A stretch of DNA of 64,000 bases from assembly GCA_016861165.1 (NCBI GenBank), contig BOKV01000007.1, positions 84,828 through 148,827 on the forward strand, in the 5' to 3' direction. Numbering within the stretch: the stretch's first letter is position 1; each line of letters opens with the position of its first letter. The position numbers and the translations under genes are program-made. The notes under the pieces were generated by a model. The model had not been told where the DNA came from, made no database searches, and saw only the letters and a program-made list of their open reading frames with translations. Origin of the DNA: Alphaproteobacteria bacterium. Lineage in GTDB: Bacteria; Pseudomonadota; Alphaproteobacteria; Rhizobiales; Rhizobiaceae. This document shows, in pieces, positions 26,414 through 34,872 of this stretch.

Positions 26414-27176
26414 CGGCGCCTCCGATATAGGCCTCGATCACGCGCGGATCGGCCGATATCCGGTCGTAGGGGCCTTCGGCCAGCACCCGCCCGCGCGCCA
26501 GCACGGTGATCGTGTCGGCGAGGCGGGCAACGACCGAAAGGTTGTGCTCGACCATCAGAATGGTGCGGTTGGCCGAGACCTTGCGGATCAGTTCGGCGAT
26601 GCGGTCGACATCCTCGTGGCCAAGGCCTGAGGTCGGCTCGTCGAGCAGCATCAGTTCGGGCTGCAGCGCCAGGGTGGTGGCGAATTCGAGCGCCCGCTTG
26701 CGGCCGTAGGGCAGGCCGGCCGCCGGCTGCTCGCGCTGGTCGACGAGCCCGACCGCGTCGAGCAGTTCGTCCACCCGCTGGCGCAGGCTGTCGAGCGTGC
26801 ACTGGCTCTTCCAGAAATGGAAGGAGGTGCCGAGCGGCCGCTGCAACGCGATGCGCACATTGTCGGCCACGCTCATGCGCGGGAAGATCGCCGATATCTG
26901 GAAGGAGCGCACGATGCCGCGCCGGGCGACGCGGGCCGGACTCTCGCCGGTGATGTCCTCGCCATTGTAGAGGATGCGGCCGGCCGACGGTGCCAGGAAC
27001 TTGGTGATCAGGTTGAAGACCGTGGTCTTGCCGGCGCCGTTGGGGCCGATCAGCGCATGAATCGAATGGCGGCGCACCTGCAGGTCCACGTCGCTGACGG
27101 CGGCGAAGCCGGAGAAGCGCTTGCTCAGGCCGCTCGCCTCGACGATCCAGTCATCGGCCGCCGGCGCAGCGCTCAT
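26397..27176 (-). CDS. livG: ABC transporter ATP-binding protein LivG
   Basis: ATPase of 259 residues, LivG type, with Walker A GPNGAGKTT, Walker B LMLLDEPTSGLGHEDV, and the LivG-specific C-terminus RVLAEGPYDRISADPRVIEAYIGG. The signature is unusual: the canonical LSxGQQ is replaced by LPYGRKRALEFATTLAL, although the adjacent Walker B is regular, so ATP hydrolysis may depend on the intact LivF site. The gene overlaps the upstream DUF1330 gene by four bases and livF by 17. It is part of the binding protein-DUF1330-livG-livF-livHM-SDR-SDR operon. Confidence 0.92.
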
Positions 27177-27484
27177 GTCCGCGATACCTCGGGCTGGGGC
27201 GTGCTGCCAACCAGGATACCACGGCCGCGCGCGGCGCGCTGGCGCAGCGGGATGGTGCGGCGATATTCCTCCGAATCGTAGAACGCCCGCGCCGCCTCGT
27301 AGCTCGGGAACTCAACGACCGAGATCGAGGCCGGATGCCAGCCGCCTTCCAGCGGCTCGACCCGTTCGGAGCGCAGCAGGAAGCGGCCGCCGCCGGCCGC
27401 CATCACCGGTCCGGCGACGCGGCGATATTCCTCCCAGGCCGCCTGGTCGGTTATTTCGATCTCGAAGATCAGATAGCCGCGCAT
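27173..27484 (-). CDS. DUF1330 / EthD-like dimeric alpha-beta barrel protein
   Basis: Small protein of 103 residues with the DUF1330 pattern: MRGYLIFEIEITDQAAWEEY, GGRFLLRSERVEPLEGGW, then VVEFPSYEAARAFYDSEEYR. The family forms ferredoxin-like dimers; no catalytic role is established. It overlaps livG by four bases and follows the hairpin at 27526-27552, so it is the first gene of the lower-expressed part of the transporter operon. Its conservation with an importer suggests a role in handling the imported compound, such as binding, isomerisation or antibiotic-monooxygenase-like chemistry. This is only a suggestion. Confidence 0.78.
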   Translation of the reverse strand: MRGYLIFEIEITDQAAWEEYRRVAGPVMAAGGGRFLLRSERVEPLEGGWHPASISVVEFPSYEAARAFYDSEEYRRTIPLRQRAARGRGILVGSTPQPEVSRT

Positions 27485-27525
27485 CGTTGCCTGACCTCCG
27501 GAATGAGAGGCGGATGAAAGGCGGC

Positions 27526-27552
27526 GACGGCCGCCGCAGGGCGGCGGCCGTC
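27526..27552 (-). terminator. Strong hairpin between the binding-protein and transporter genes (attenuator-like)
   Basis: Perfect 12-base-pair inverted repeat GACGGCCGCCGC / GCGGCGGCCGTC with a three-base loop, 28 bases after the binding-protein stop (27581) on the minus strand. The 3' flank (GCCTTTCATCC) has only a short T-run. It is more likely a partial terminator or an mRNA 3'-end stabiliser that keeps the binding protein in excess over the membrane parts. Confidence 0.6.
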
Positions 27553-27580
27553 ATGCGATCTGCCGACTTCTCGGCGGGCG

Positions 27581-28780
27581 CTAGCCGCCGAGCTTGGCCT
27601 GGCAGGCCGTCGCCGAATAGGGCCGGAACGCCTGCTCGGCGGGTACCGTGGCAACGAGCTGGAAGAAGTCGTCCTTCTCCTTGACGTCACCCGGTGCCTT
27701 CACCTCGAGCAGATACATGTCATGGATCAGGCGGCCGTTCGGGAACAGCGTGCCGTTGGCGACGAAGAAGTCCTTGATCTCCATCTCCTGCATGGCCTTG
27801 AGCACGGCCTTGGCATCGTCGGTGCCGGCCTTCTCGACCGCCTTGAGGTAGTTGGTGACCGCCGAATAGGTGCCGGCGGCGATCCAGCCGGGCGCGTTGC
27901 CGGTGATCTCCATCATCCTCGTGCCGAAGGCGCGCGAGGCCTCGTCCTTGCCCCAGAACCAAGGCGCGGCGAAGCGCACGCCCTGCAGCGCCTCAACGCC
28001 GATAGCGCGGGCGTCGGCCTGGTGGAGGAAGGTGACGCCAACCTTCTGGCCGGCATCGATCAGGCCGAACTCCTGTATCTGCTTGAGCGAGTTGACCAGT
28101 TCCGGCCCGTTGACGTTGAGCTGGATGGCGTCGGCGCCGGAGGCCTGCGCCTGCAGGATGTAGGAGGAGAAGTCGGTGGTGCCGAGCGGCGCCCGGATCT
28201 TGCCGACGACCTCGCCGCCACCCTCGGTGACGGCCGCCTCGACCCAGCTCTCCTGCACCTTGCCGGCCTCGTAGTCGGGCGACAGGATGAAGAACTTCCT
28301 GGCGCCGCCTTCGAGCTGCGCCTTCACCGTGGTGCCGACGGTCGAATAGGCGTCATAGGCCCAGGCGACGACGTGGCCGTTGCAGTCGGCCTCGGTCGGC
28401 CGGTCGGTCAGCGGCGAGACGAACAGGCCAACCTTGCCCTTCTCGCCGATCAGCGTGTTGACGCCGAGCGAGATGGCCGAGTTCGCCATGTCGGCGATGG
28501 CGTCGACATTGTCCTTCTCCAGCCATTCGCGGGCGATGGCGAGGCCGACGTCCGGCTTATTCTGGTGATCGGCCGAGACGAGCTCGATCGGCTTGCCGAG
28601 CGCCTGGCCGCCGAAATCCTTGATCGCCAGCTCCACGGCGCGGATGACCTCGGTGCCGCCGAGCGCCGAGAAGGAGGTGCTCTGGTCGTTGAGCACGCCG
28701 ATCTTGACGGTGCCGTCCTGGGCCAGCGCCAGTGTCGGCGAAACCGCCAATGCGAATGCGACTGCCAATCCAAGTCTCAT
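27581..28780 (-). CDS. ABC transporter substrate-binding protein (Liv type)
   Basis: Periplasmic binding protein of 399 residues, Peripl_BP_6 family. The Sec signal peptide is MRLGLAVAFALAVSPTLALA with cleavage before QDGTVKIG. The mature start VKIGVLNDQSTSFSALGG is the branch seen in binding proteins for aromatic and other organic acids rather than LivJ. The C-terminus contains DMYLLEVKAPGDVKEKDD, common in that branch. A strong Shine-Dalgarno (GGGAGGAAG) precedes ATG 28780. It heads the transporter operon behind operator F1. Only about weakly similar to the other binding protein at 3145, so the two probably bind different ligands for one importer. Confidence 0.92.
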   Translation of the reverse strand: MRLGLAVAFALAVSPTLALAQDGTVKIGVLNDQSTSFSALGGTEVIRAVELAIKDFGGQALGKPIELVSADHQNKPDVGLAIAREWLEKDNVDAIADMANSAISLGVNTLIGEKGKVGLFVSPLTDRPTEADCNGHVVAWAYDAYSTVGTTVKAQLEGGARKFFILSPDYEAGKVQESWVEAAVTEGGGEVVGKIRAPLGTTDFSSYILQAQASGADAIQLNVNGPELVNSLKQIQEFGLIDAGQKVGVTFLHQADARAIGVEALQGVRFAAPWFWGKDEASRAFGTRMMEITGNAPGWIAAGTYSAVTNYLKAVEKAGTDDAKAVLKAMQEMEIKDFFVANGTLFPNGRLIHDMYLLEVKAPGDVKEKDDFFQLVATVPAEQAFRPYSATACQAKLGG

Positions 28781-28880
28781 GATCTTCCTCCCTGTTCCAT
28801 GGTCGCGCCGATGGGCTGATCGGCGCGATCTTGTCTGGAATCCTCCCTGTCTGCCACGTTCGGCGCGCGGCCCGCCCGCG

Positions 28881-28899
28881 GCATCGTCCAAAGGGACTA
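28881..28899 (+). promoter_or_regulatory. Island operator site F1
   Basis: GCATCGTCCAAAGGGACTA matches 18 of 19 positions of the island motif, with half-sites TCGTCC and GGACTA. Its centre is about 110 bases upstream of the binding-protein start at 28780 (minus strand). Confidence 0.72.
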
Positions 28900-28944
28900 G
28901 CAGGGCCGGCATTGCCGCGAGGCGGGAGGCCGCGCCGTTTCCTT

Positions 28945-28963
28945 TAGTCCCATCGGACGATGC
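28945..28963 (-). promoter_or_regulatory. Island operator site F2
   Basis: The reverse complement reads GCATCGTCCGATGGGACTA, 18 of 19 matches. It faces the plus-strand FadJ-like gene, with its centre about 58 bases upstream of the start at 29012. It forms a divergent pair with F1, 45 bases apart. Confidence 0.72.
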
Positions 28964-29011
28964 TGGCGCGGCCCGTCTTCCGCAAGTGTTGAGGCAATGG
29001 AGCACGGTGCA

Positions 29012-31105
29012 ATGATCGAAATCGCCGAGCGGACGGTGTCCGTCGAGCGGTCCGGCGCAATGCTGGTGGCGACGGTCGACCATCCGCCGGTCAACGCGCT
29101 GTCGCGCCCGGTGCGGGCCGGTCTCATCGATGCCGTCGACCGGTTCGAAGCCGATGCCGACGCCGGCGCGCTTGTCATCATCTGCGCCGGCCGCACGTTC
29201 ATGGCCGGCGCCGACCTGCGCGAGCTCGACGGGCCGCCGCGCGAGCCGCGGCTGGGCGAACTGATCGACCGTCTCGACCGCTGCGCCAAGCCGGTGATCG
29301 CCGCCATGCACGGCACCGCGCTCGGTGGTGGCCTGGAAGTGGCGCTCGCCTGCAGCCACCGCATCGCGCTCGCCAGCGCCCGCCTCGGCCTGCCCGAGGT
29401 CAGGCTTGGCCTGCTGCCGGGTTCCGGCGGCATCGTGCGCCTGCCCCGGCTGGTCGGCGTCGAGCATGCGCTGACCATGATCTGCGAGGGCGGCCAGATC
29501 GACGCGGCCGAGGCGCTGGCGCTTGGCCTCCTCGACGAAGTCACGACCGGCGATCTGCGCGCGGCGGCGATCGCGTTCGGCGAACGGATCGTCCGGGCCG
29601 GAGCGCCGGTACGCCCCACCTCCGCGCTGCCCGTGCCGGCCTTCGACGCCGGCCTGCTCGCGGCCAAGCGAACCGAACTGGCGCGGAAGTACAGAGGCCA
29701 GACCGCGCCGCGTCTGGCCGTCGACCTGATCGAGATGGCGGCGACGACGCCATTCGCCGAAGCCGCCCGCAAGGAATATCTGGCCTGCCGGGAACTGCTC
29801 GCCTCGCCGCAATCGCGCGCGCTGCGTCACCTCTTTGCCGCCGAACGTGCCGTGGCGAAGATCGACGGCGTCGGCGCGGATGTCGTGCCGCGCCCTGTGC
29901 GCAAGGTTGCCGTCGTCGGCCCCGGGACCATGGGCCGCGGCATCGCCCAGTGCTTCCTCACCATCGGCCTGCCCGTCGTCCTGGTCGGGCGGCGGCGCGA
30001 AAGTCTCGACGAGGCGGTCGCGGCCATTGAACGGTCCCTGGCGGCAAGGGTCCAGCGCGGTTCGATGACACCGGCCGAGCGCAACCGCGCCATCGCGCTG
30101 CTGCGGCCGGCGCTCGACCATGCCGACCTCGCCGATGTCGACCTCGTCATCGAGGCGGTGACCGAGGACCTCGACGTCAAGAAGATGGTCTGCGCCCGGC
30201 TCGAGGCCGCGCTCGGCGAGCACGCCATCATCGCCACCAACACCTCCTTCCTCGACATCGAGGCGCTCGCCGCGTCGCTCGCGCGGCCCGCCAACTTCGC
30301 CGGCATGCATTTCTTCAACCCGGCCAATGCCATGCGCTTGGTCGAGAACGCGCGTGCCGCCGCAACGGCGCCCGACGTGCTGGCGACGCTCGCCGACCTC
30401 GCCCGGCGGCTCGGCAAGCTGCCGGTCTCCGTCGGCGCCGGGGAGGGCTTCGTTGCCAACCGCATGCTGGCCAAGCGCACGCGCGAGGCGCTGTTCCTCA
30501 TCGAGGAGGGGGCAACGCCGCACGAGGTCGATCGCGTGCTGGTCGATTTCGGCTTCCCGCTCGGACCGTTCGCGCTCGCCGATCTCGCCGGCCTCGACGT
30601 GGTGGCGGCGACCCGGGCGGCCCGGCTTGCCGCCATGACGGCGCGCGAGCAGTCCTGCGACATCGCCGACCGGCTCGTCGCCGCCGGCCGCCTCGGCCGC
30701 AAGACCGGCGCCGGCTACTACCGCTACGGCGAGGACGGCAAGCCGCGGCCCGACGCCGCCGTCGACGAAATGCTCGCCGCTCATCGCGCCGCGCGCGGCA
30801 TCGCCCAGCGCGTCATCGGCGACCAGGAAATCCTCGAGCGCTGCCTGCTGGCGATGATCAACGAGGCGGCCCGCATTCTCGATGAGGGCGTGGCCGCGCG
30901 GCCCGGCGACATCGACGTGATCTGGACCAGCGGCCTCGGCTGGCCGCGCCATCTCGGCGGACCGATGTTCTGGGCCGATGAGACCGGCCTGGTGAACGTC
31001 CTGGAGTCGCTGCGCACCTACAGCCACGTTGTCGGCGCGGACCATTTCGGTCCCGCGGCGCTGATCGAGCGGCTGGTCGCCGAAGGCCGCGGTTTCTGCC
31101 GATGA
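29012..31105 (+). CDS. Multifunctional 3-hydroxyacyl-CoA dehydrogenase / enoyl-CoA hydratase (FadJ/FadB type)
   Basis: Protein of 697 residues combining two steps of beta-oxidation. The N-terminal crotonase domain (to about residue 190) has the oxyanion-hole loop AGADLREL and both catalytic Glu segments, GGGLEVALAC and PEVRLGLLPGSGG. The dehydrogenase domain follows: NAD motif VVGPGTMGRGIAQCF near 292, HFFNPANAMRLVE with the catalytic His, and two C-terminal 3HCDH modules. ATG 29012 has GGAG nine bases upstream; an in-frame ATG at 28997 is possible. Operator F2 controls it. It heads an operon with ipdA, ipdB and an SDR, so it likely shortens the propionyl side chain or the ring-opened chain of the indane CoA ester. 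Confidence 0.92.
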   Translation: MIEIAERTVSVERSGAMLVATVDHPPVNALSRPVRAGLIDAVDRFEADADAGALVIICAGRTFMAGADLRELDGPPREPRLGELIDRLDRCAKPVIAAMHGTALGGGLEVALACSHRIALASARLGLPEVRLGLLPGSGGIVRLPRLVGVEHALTMICEGGQIDAAEALALGLLDEVTTGDLRAAAIAFGERIVRAGAPVRPTSALPVPAFDAGLLAAKRTELARKYRGQTAPRLAVDLIEMAATTPFAEAARKEYLACRELLASPQSRALRHLFAAERAVAKIDGVGADVVPRPVRKVAVVGPGTMGRGIAQCFLTIGLPVVLVGRRRESLDEAVAAIERSLAARVQRGSMTPAERNRAIALLRPALDHADLADVDLVIEAVTEDLDVKKMVCARLEAALGEHAIIATNTSFLDIEALAASLARPANFAGMHFFNPANAMRLVENARAAATAPDVLATLADLARRLGKLPVSVGAGEGFVANRMLAKRTREALFLIEEGATPHEVDRVLVDFGFPLGPFALADLAGLDVVAATRAARLAAMTAREQSCDIADRLVAAGRLGRKTGAGYYRYGEDGKPRPDAAVDEMLAAHRAARGIAQRVIGDQEILERCLLAMINEAARILDEGVAARPGDIDVIWTSGLGWPRHLGGPMFWADETGLVNVLESLRTYSHVVGADHFGPAALIERLVAEGRGFCR

Positions 31106-31148
31106 ACGACCGCTCACCCGAAGATAGCGAGGACGGACCAGACTGCCC

Positions 31149-32027
31149 ATGAACAAGGAAATTACGCTCGCCGCGGTCGTCGCCGAACTGCGCGACGGCA
31201 TGACGATCGGCATCGGCGGCTGGGGGCCGCGCCGCAAGCCGATGGCGCTCATCCGCGAAATCCTGCGTTCGGGTCTCAGGGATCTGACACTCGTCGCCTA
31301 TGGCGGACCCGAGGTCGGCATGCTGTGCGCTGCGGGCAAGGTGGGCAAGCTCGTCTACGGCTTCGTTTCGCTCGACGTGATCCCGATCGAACCGTATTTC
31401 CGCAAGGCGCGCGAGGCCGGCGCCGTTGACGTCAGCGAACTCGACGAGGGCCTGCTGCTGCTCGGCCTGCGGGCCGCCGGCCACCGGTTGCCCTTCGTCG
31501 CCACCCGTATCGGCCTCGGCTCGGCGGTGATGACCAACAATCCCGACTTCAGGACGGTGCGTTCGCCCTATGGAGACGGCGAGGAACTGCTCGCCATGCC
31601 GGCGATCCGACTCGACGCGGCGCTGATCCATGTCAGTCGCGCCGACCGCGCCGGCAACACGCTGACCTTCGGGCCGGACCCCTATTTTGATGACCTTTTC
31701 GCGCGCGCCGCCGAGAAGGTGTTCGTCACCACCGAGGAACTGGTCGACACCATCGCTTCCGACAATCCGGAAGACATGAAGGCCAACCTGTTCGAGCCCT
31801 ATCTGGTCAGTGGCGTCGTCGAAGCTCCGCTCGGCGCCCATCCGACCAGCTGCCACTACGGCTATGGCTGGGACCTCGACCACCTGAAGGCCTATGCGGC
31901 GTCGGCCGGCGAGGAAGGCGGCTGGCGGGCCTATTTCGACCGGCATCTTACCGGCGACGAGGCGCGCTATGTCGCCAGCGTCGGCGGCGAGGCGCGTATC
32001 CGCAGCCTGCCGATCCCCACCTTCTGA
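31149..32027 (+). CDS. ipdA: IpdA-like CoA-transferase-fold hydrolase, alpha subunit
   Basis: Protein of 292 residues of the class I CoA-transferase fold. In steroid degradation IpdAB is not a transferase: it hydrolytically opens the last ring (COCHEA-CoA hydrolase). Recalled IpdA blocks match closely: LRDGMTIGIGGWGPRRKPMA, TLVAYGGPEVGMLCAAGKV, YGFVSLDVIPIEPYF, ELDEGLL, GLGSAVMTNNPDF, AMPAIRLDAALIHVSRAD and GPDPYFDDLFARAAEKVF. It starts 43 bases after the FadJ-like gene, with a GAGGA-type Shine-Dalgarno, and is followed 13 bases later by ipdB. Presence of both subunits is one of the most specific markers of steroid C/D-ring catabolism. Confidence 0.9.
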   Translation: MNKEITLAAVVAELRDGMTIGIGGWGPRRKPMALIREILRSGLRDLTLVAYGGPEVGMLCAAGKVGKLVYGFVSLDVIPIEPYFRKAREAGAVDVSELDEGLLLLGLRAAGHRLPFVATRIGLGSAVMTNNPDFRTVRSPYGDGEELLAMPAIRLDAALIHVSRADRAGNTLTFGPDPYFDDLFARAAEKVFVTTEELVDTIASDNPEDMKANLFEPYLVSGVVEAPLGAHPTSCHYGYGWDLDHLKAYAASAGEEGGWRAYFDRHLTGDEARYVASVGGEARIRSLPIPTF

Positions 32028-32040
32028 CCGGACGCGCCTG

Positions 32041-32889
32041 ATGACGACCGCCAAGGACTTCACCCTCGCCGAATTGATCATCACCGCCGCGGCAGAAGCC
32101 TGGCGCGGCGACGGCGAACTGCTCGCCACCGGCATCGGCACGCTGCCGCGCCTGGCCGCCGGCCTGGCCAGGCTGACCTTCTCCCCCGGCCTGCGATTGA
32201 CCGACGGCGAAGCCTATCTGGTCGCCGAGCCGGTGCCGCTCGGGCCGCGCGGCGGCGCTTCCCCGCGCTATTGCGGCTGGATGCCCTATGCGCGTGTCTT
32301 CGACAGCGTCTGGTCGGGCCGCCGCCATGCCATGGTGACACCGGTGCAGGTCGACCGCTGGGGCCAGGCCAACATCTCGGCGCTGGGGCCGGACTTCCGC
32401 AGGCCGCGGGTCCAGATGCTCGGTCTGCGCGGCTTTCCGGGCAACAGCGTCTCGCACAAGAATTCGATGTTCCTGCCCAACCACGACCGGCGTTCATTCG
32501 TCGAAGGCGAGGTCGATGTCGTCGCCAGCGTCGGTTTCAAGACGAACAACTGGCCGGCCGGGGCCGGGCCGGACTTCGTGCGGATCGGGATCGTCGTCAC
32601 CAATCTGTGCGTCCTCGATTTCGGCGGCCCCGACCACGCCGCCCAGGTGCTTTCGCTCCATCCCGGTGTCGCCTTCGACGAGGTGCAGGCAGCCACCGGG
32701 TTTGCGCTGCTGCGCGCGCCGGGGCTGCAGCAGACGCCTGCCCCTACCGAGGAACAGCTCGCCATCATCCGCCGGCTCGACCCCCACAACCTGCGGGCCG
32801 GCGTCATCAAGGGCAACCCGCCCGGTGCCGGATCGGCCGGCGGTGAAGGCGCGGCGCTGGCGGACGCCGAGCCGGGCAGGCGGCCATGA
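32041..32889 (+). CDS. ipdB: IpdB-like CoA-transferase-fold hydrolase, beta subunit
   Basis: Protein of 282 residues that pairs with IpdA to open the final carbocyclic ring of steroid-derived COCHEA-CoA. Blocks typical of IpdB include FTLAELIITAAAEAWRGDGE, ATGIGTLPRLAAGLARLT, VTPVQVDRWGQANISALG, GFPGNSVSHKNSMFLPNHD and VVTNLCVLDFGG. IpdB has the active-site Glu-to-other change that distinguishes it from true CoA transferases, but I could not align it well enough to confirm this. ATG 32041 is used; the earlier open frame is antiphase inside ipdA. Its stop overlaps the next SDR start (ATGA). Confidence 0.9.
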   Translation: MTTAKDFTLAELIITAAAEAWRGDGELLATGIGTLPRLAAGLARLTFSPGLRLTDGEAYLVAEPVPLGPRGGASPRYCGWMPYARVFDSVWSGRRHAMVTPVQVDRWGQANISALGPDFRRPRVQMLGLRGFPGNSVSHKNSMFLPNHDRRSFVEGEVDVVASVGFKTNNWPAGAGPDFVRIGIVVTNLCVLDFGGPDHAAQVLSLHPGVAFDEVQAATGFALLRAPGLQQTPAPTEEQLAIIRRLDPHNLRAGVIKGNPPGAGSAGGEGAALADAEPGRRP

Positions 32890-33659
32890 CCGCCGACCTG
32901 TTTCCGGCGACCGGTGCTGCGATCGTCATCGGCGGCTCGGGCGGCGTCGGCTCGGAGATCTGCCATGTGCTGGCGCGCGACGGCTGCGACGTGGCGCTGA
33001 CCTATCTGGACGGCGAGGCGCGCGCCCGGAACGCCGCCAAGCTGGTCGAGGCGCAGGGCCGCTCGGCCACCGTCCATCGCCTCAATGTCGAGGAGACGGC
33101 GGGCGTGCGCGCCTTCACCGACGCGGTCATCGCCGCCCACGGCGCCATCCACACGCTGGTCTATGCCGCCGGGCCGCTGTTTCCGCTTCTCCACCTGAGC
33201 CGCATCGAGCCGGAACTGATGAAGAAGCACCTGCTGCAGGACACGTTCGGCTTCTTCAACGTCGTCCACGCCGCGCTGCCGCATCTGCGGGCCACGCGCG
33301 GGTCGGTCGTCGCCTGCCAGACGGCGGCCCACTTCCGCTACGCCCCGGCCGACGGGCTGTCGGTGGTGCCGAAGGCCGGCGTCAATGCGCTGATGAAGGG
33401 TTACGCCAAGGAGGAGGGCCGCTATGGCGTGCGCGCCAACGGCGTGGCGCTCGGCATCATCGAGACCGGCCAGCACGAGGAACTGACCCGCCAGGGCTTC
33501 ATCGACCAGAGCTATGCGGAGGCGGCCGCCCGCAACACGCCGCTCAGGCGCAACGGCAAGCCGACCGACGTGGCCGAGGCCGTTTCCTTCCTGGCCTCGG
33601 CGCGCGCGGGCTTCGTGACCGGCCAGGTGATCTGCATCGACGGCGGCTACCACGTCTAG
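32886..33659 (+). CDS. SDR-fold protein with the catalytic Tyr replaced by Ser
   Basis: SDR-like protein of 257 residues. The cofactor loop is IGGSGGVGSE. The active-site region reads ADGLSVVPKAGVNALMKGYA: Lys is retained but the residue four before it is Ser rather than Tyr. The Ser strand is VVACQTAAHFRYAP, with a Tyr nine residues earlier that might substitute. The C-terminus GFVTGQVICIDGGYHV is that of enoyl-ACP/ketoacyl reductase-like SDRs. It is the last gene of the fadJ-ipdA-ipdB operon, overlapping ipdB by four bases. It may have lost dehydrogenase activity or act as an enoyl reductase. The overall fold is clear; the function is not. Confidence 0.8.
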   Translation: MTADLFPATGAAIVIGGSGGVGSEICHVLARDGCDVALTYLDGEARARNAAKLVEAQGRSATVHRLNVEETAGVRAFTDAVIAAHGAIHTLVYAAGPLFPLLHLSRIEPELMKKHLLQDTFGFFNVVHAALPHLRATRGSVVACQTAAHFRYAPADGLSVVPKAGVNALMKGYAKEEGRYGVRANGVALGIIETGQHEELTRQGFIDQSYAEAAARNTPLRRNGKPTDVAEAVSFLASARAGFVTGQVICIDGGYHV

Positions 33660-33707
33660 CCTGTTGCCGATGCTCCTGTCGGCACCCGCCGGCGCGAACC
33701 GGCATGC

Positions 33708-34739
33708 TCATATACTCTCCGGCACGCTGAGGCCGAAGGGCAGGAAGATCTGCCCCGGGGTTTCGGCCGGCCCGTTGCGGATCGTGGCGAGCATGTGGTC
33801 GACCAGCGTGCGGCACAGCTGGGGCAGCGGCGTCGAGATGGCCGCGGTGACCAGACGATCCTGCAATGCGGCGCGCGAATCCGGCGTCAGCTCGTTGACC
33901 ACGACGGAGGGGAGCCTGTCGGGCGGCAGTTCCCGTAGCGCCTGTAGAGCGCCCTCCATGCCGCCGCCGGCGATATAAAGCCCGGCGATGCCGGCATGGC
34001 GGTGGACGAGGTTGAGCGTCGCTTCGTAGGTGACCTGGTGCGTCTCCAGATTGATCAGCGTGTCGAGCACCTCGAACTGCGGGGCGTATTCGCGGAAATA
34101 GCTGCGAAACCCGGTCTCGCGCAGCTCGTGCCCGTGCCAGCGGTGGCTGCCGACAAAGACAGCCACCTTGCCAGGCCGCCGCGCGGTGTGGGCGACAAGC
34201 CAGGCGGCCGTGCGTCCGACCTTCATGTTGTTGGTCCCGACATAGTTTTCGCGCACGCCCTGGGCGAAGTCCGACAGGAGCGCATAAACCGGCTTGCCGT
34301 TCGACTTCAGGTTCTCCACGACCTTGGTGACGCTGTGGTGGTCGAGGCTGGTCAAGGCCACGGCCTGATTGGCGGCGCCGAGAGCCTCCAGCGCCGCGCA
34401 CACCTCCTGCGGGGTTTGCGCGGCAACGAAACGCAGATCGGCCTGAACACGCCAGCCCGCCGTTTCGGCTGCCGCCTTGACCAGCTCGCCGGCGAACGCC
34501 TGGTAGAAGGACTGGTCCTGCCGCTGCAGCAGGAAGCCGAGCCGGGCCTGCGGCAGGTCGGCCGCCAGGCGGTGCCTGATCAGGGCGGTGGCGTAATAGC
34601 CGATCTCGCTGGCGGCCTGGTAGACCCGTCGCGCCGTTTCCTCGCGCACCCGCTGGCGCCCGTTGAGCACGCGGTCGACGGTCGCCACGCTCACACCGGC
34701 GCGGGCGGCCAGATCGGCAATGGTCGGTCGCGATCCCAT
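33708..34739 (-). CDS. LacI family transcriptional regulator
   Basis: Protein of 343 residues with an N-terminal LacI helix-turn-helix (TIADLAARAGVSVATVDRVL, then NGRQRVREETARRV) and a periplasmic-binding-like ligand domain (RLGFLLQRQDQSFYQAFAGE). VDRVLNG and the domain type resemble regulators of sugar or cyclitol catabolism, such as inositol-type repressors. ATG 34739 is chosen; a GTG at 34748 adds three residues. It is divergent from the desaturase-ferredoxin operon across 133 bases of relatively AT-rich DNA and is the likely controller. A loose CCATCA/TGATGG inverted repeat (34764-34769 and 34796-34801) lies there. Confidence 0.87.
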   Translation of the reverse strand: MGSRPTIADLAARAGVSVATVDRVLNGRQRVREETARRVYQAASEIGYYATALIRHRLAADLPQARLGFLLQRQDQSFYQAFAGELVKAAAETAGWRVQADLRFVAAQTPQEVCAALEALGAANQAVALTSLDHHSVTKVVENLKSNGKPVYALLSDFAQGVRENYVGTNNMKVGRTAAWLVAHTARRPGKVAVFVGSHRWHGHELRETGFRSYFREYAPQFEVLDTLINLETHQVTYEATLNLVHRHAGIAGLYIAGGGMEGALQALRELPPDRLPSVVVNELTPDSRAALQDRLVTAAISTPLPQLCRTLVDHMLATIRNGPAETPGQIFLPFGLSVPESI

Positions 34740-34872
34740 TTCATTCACAGCAATGATTGAAATCCATCACCAAGGCAACCAATGAATGATGTAAATGATG
34801 GGAAATGCTGCATCGCGGTTGAGGTTTCGCCCTTGTCGCCGTATCTGTGGCGGCGTTCGGGAGGGTGTGACG
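34740..34872. promoter_or_regulatory. Divergent promoter region between LacI and desaturase genes
   Basis: This stretch is more AT-rich than the rest of the window. It holds CCATCA (34764-34769) and TGATGG (34796-34801) as an inverted repeat with centres 32 bases apart, and CCAATGAATG between them. Promoter boxes are not clear. A LacI-type operator is plausible but not proven. Confidence 0.4.

Noticed and set aside
33660..33707. Short inverted repeats between convergent SDR and LacI genes
   Set aside because: Stems are only about five base pairs with no T-run, too weak to call a terminator.
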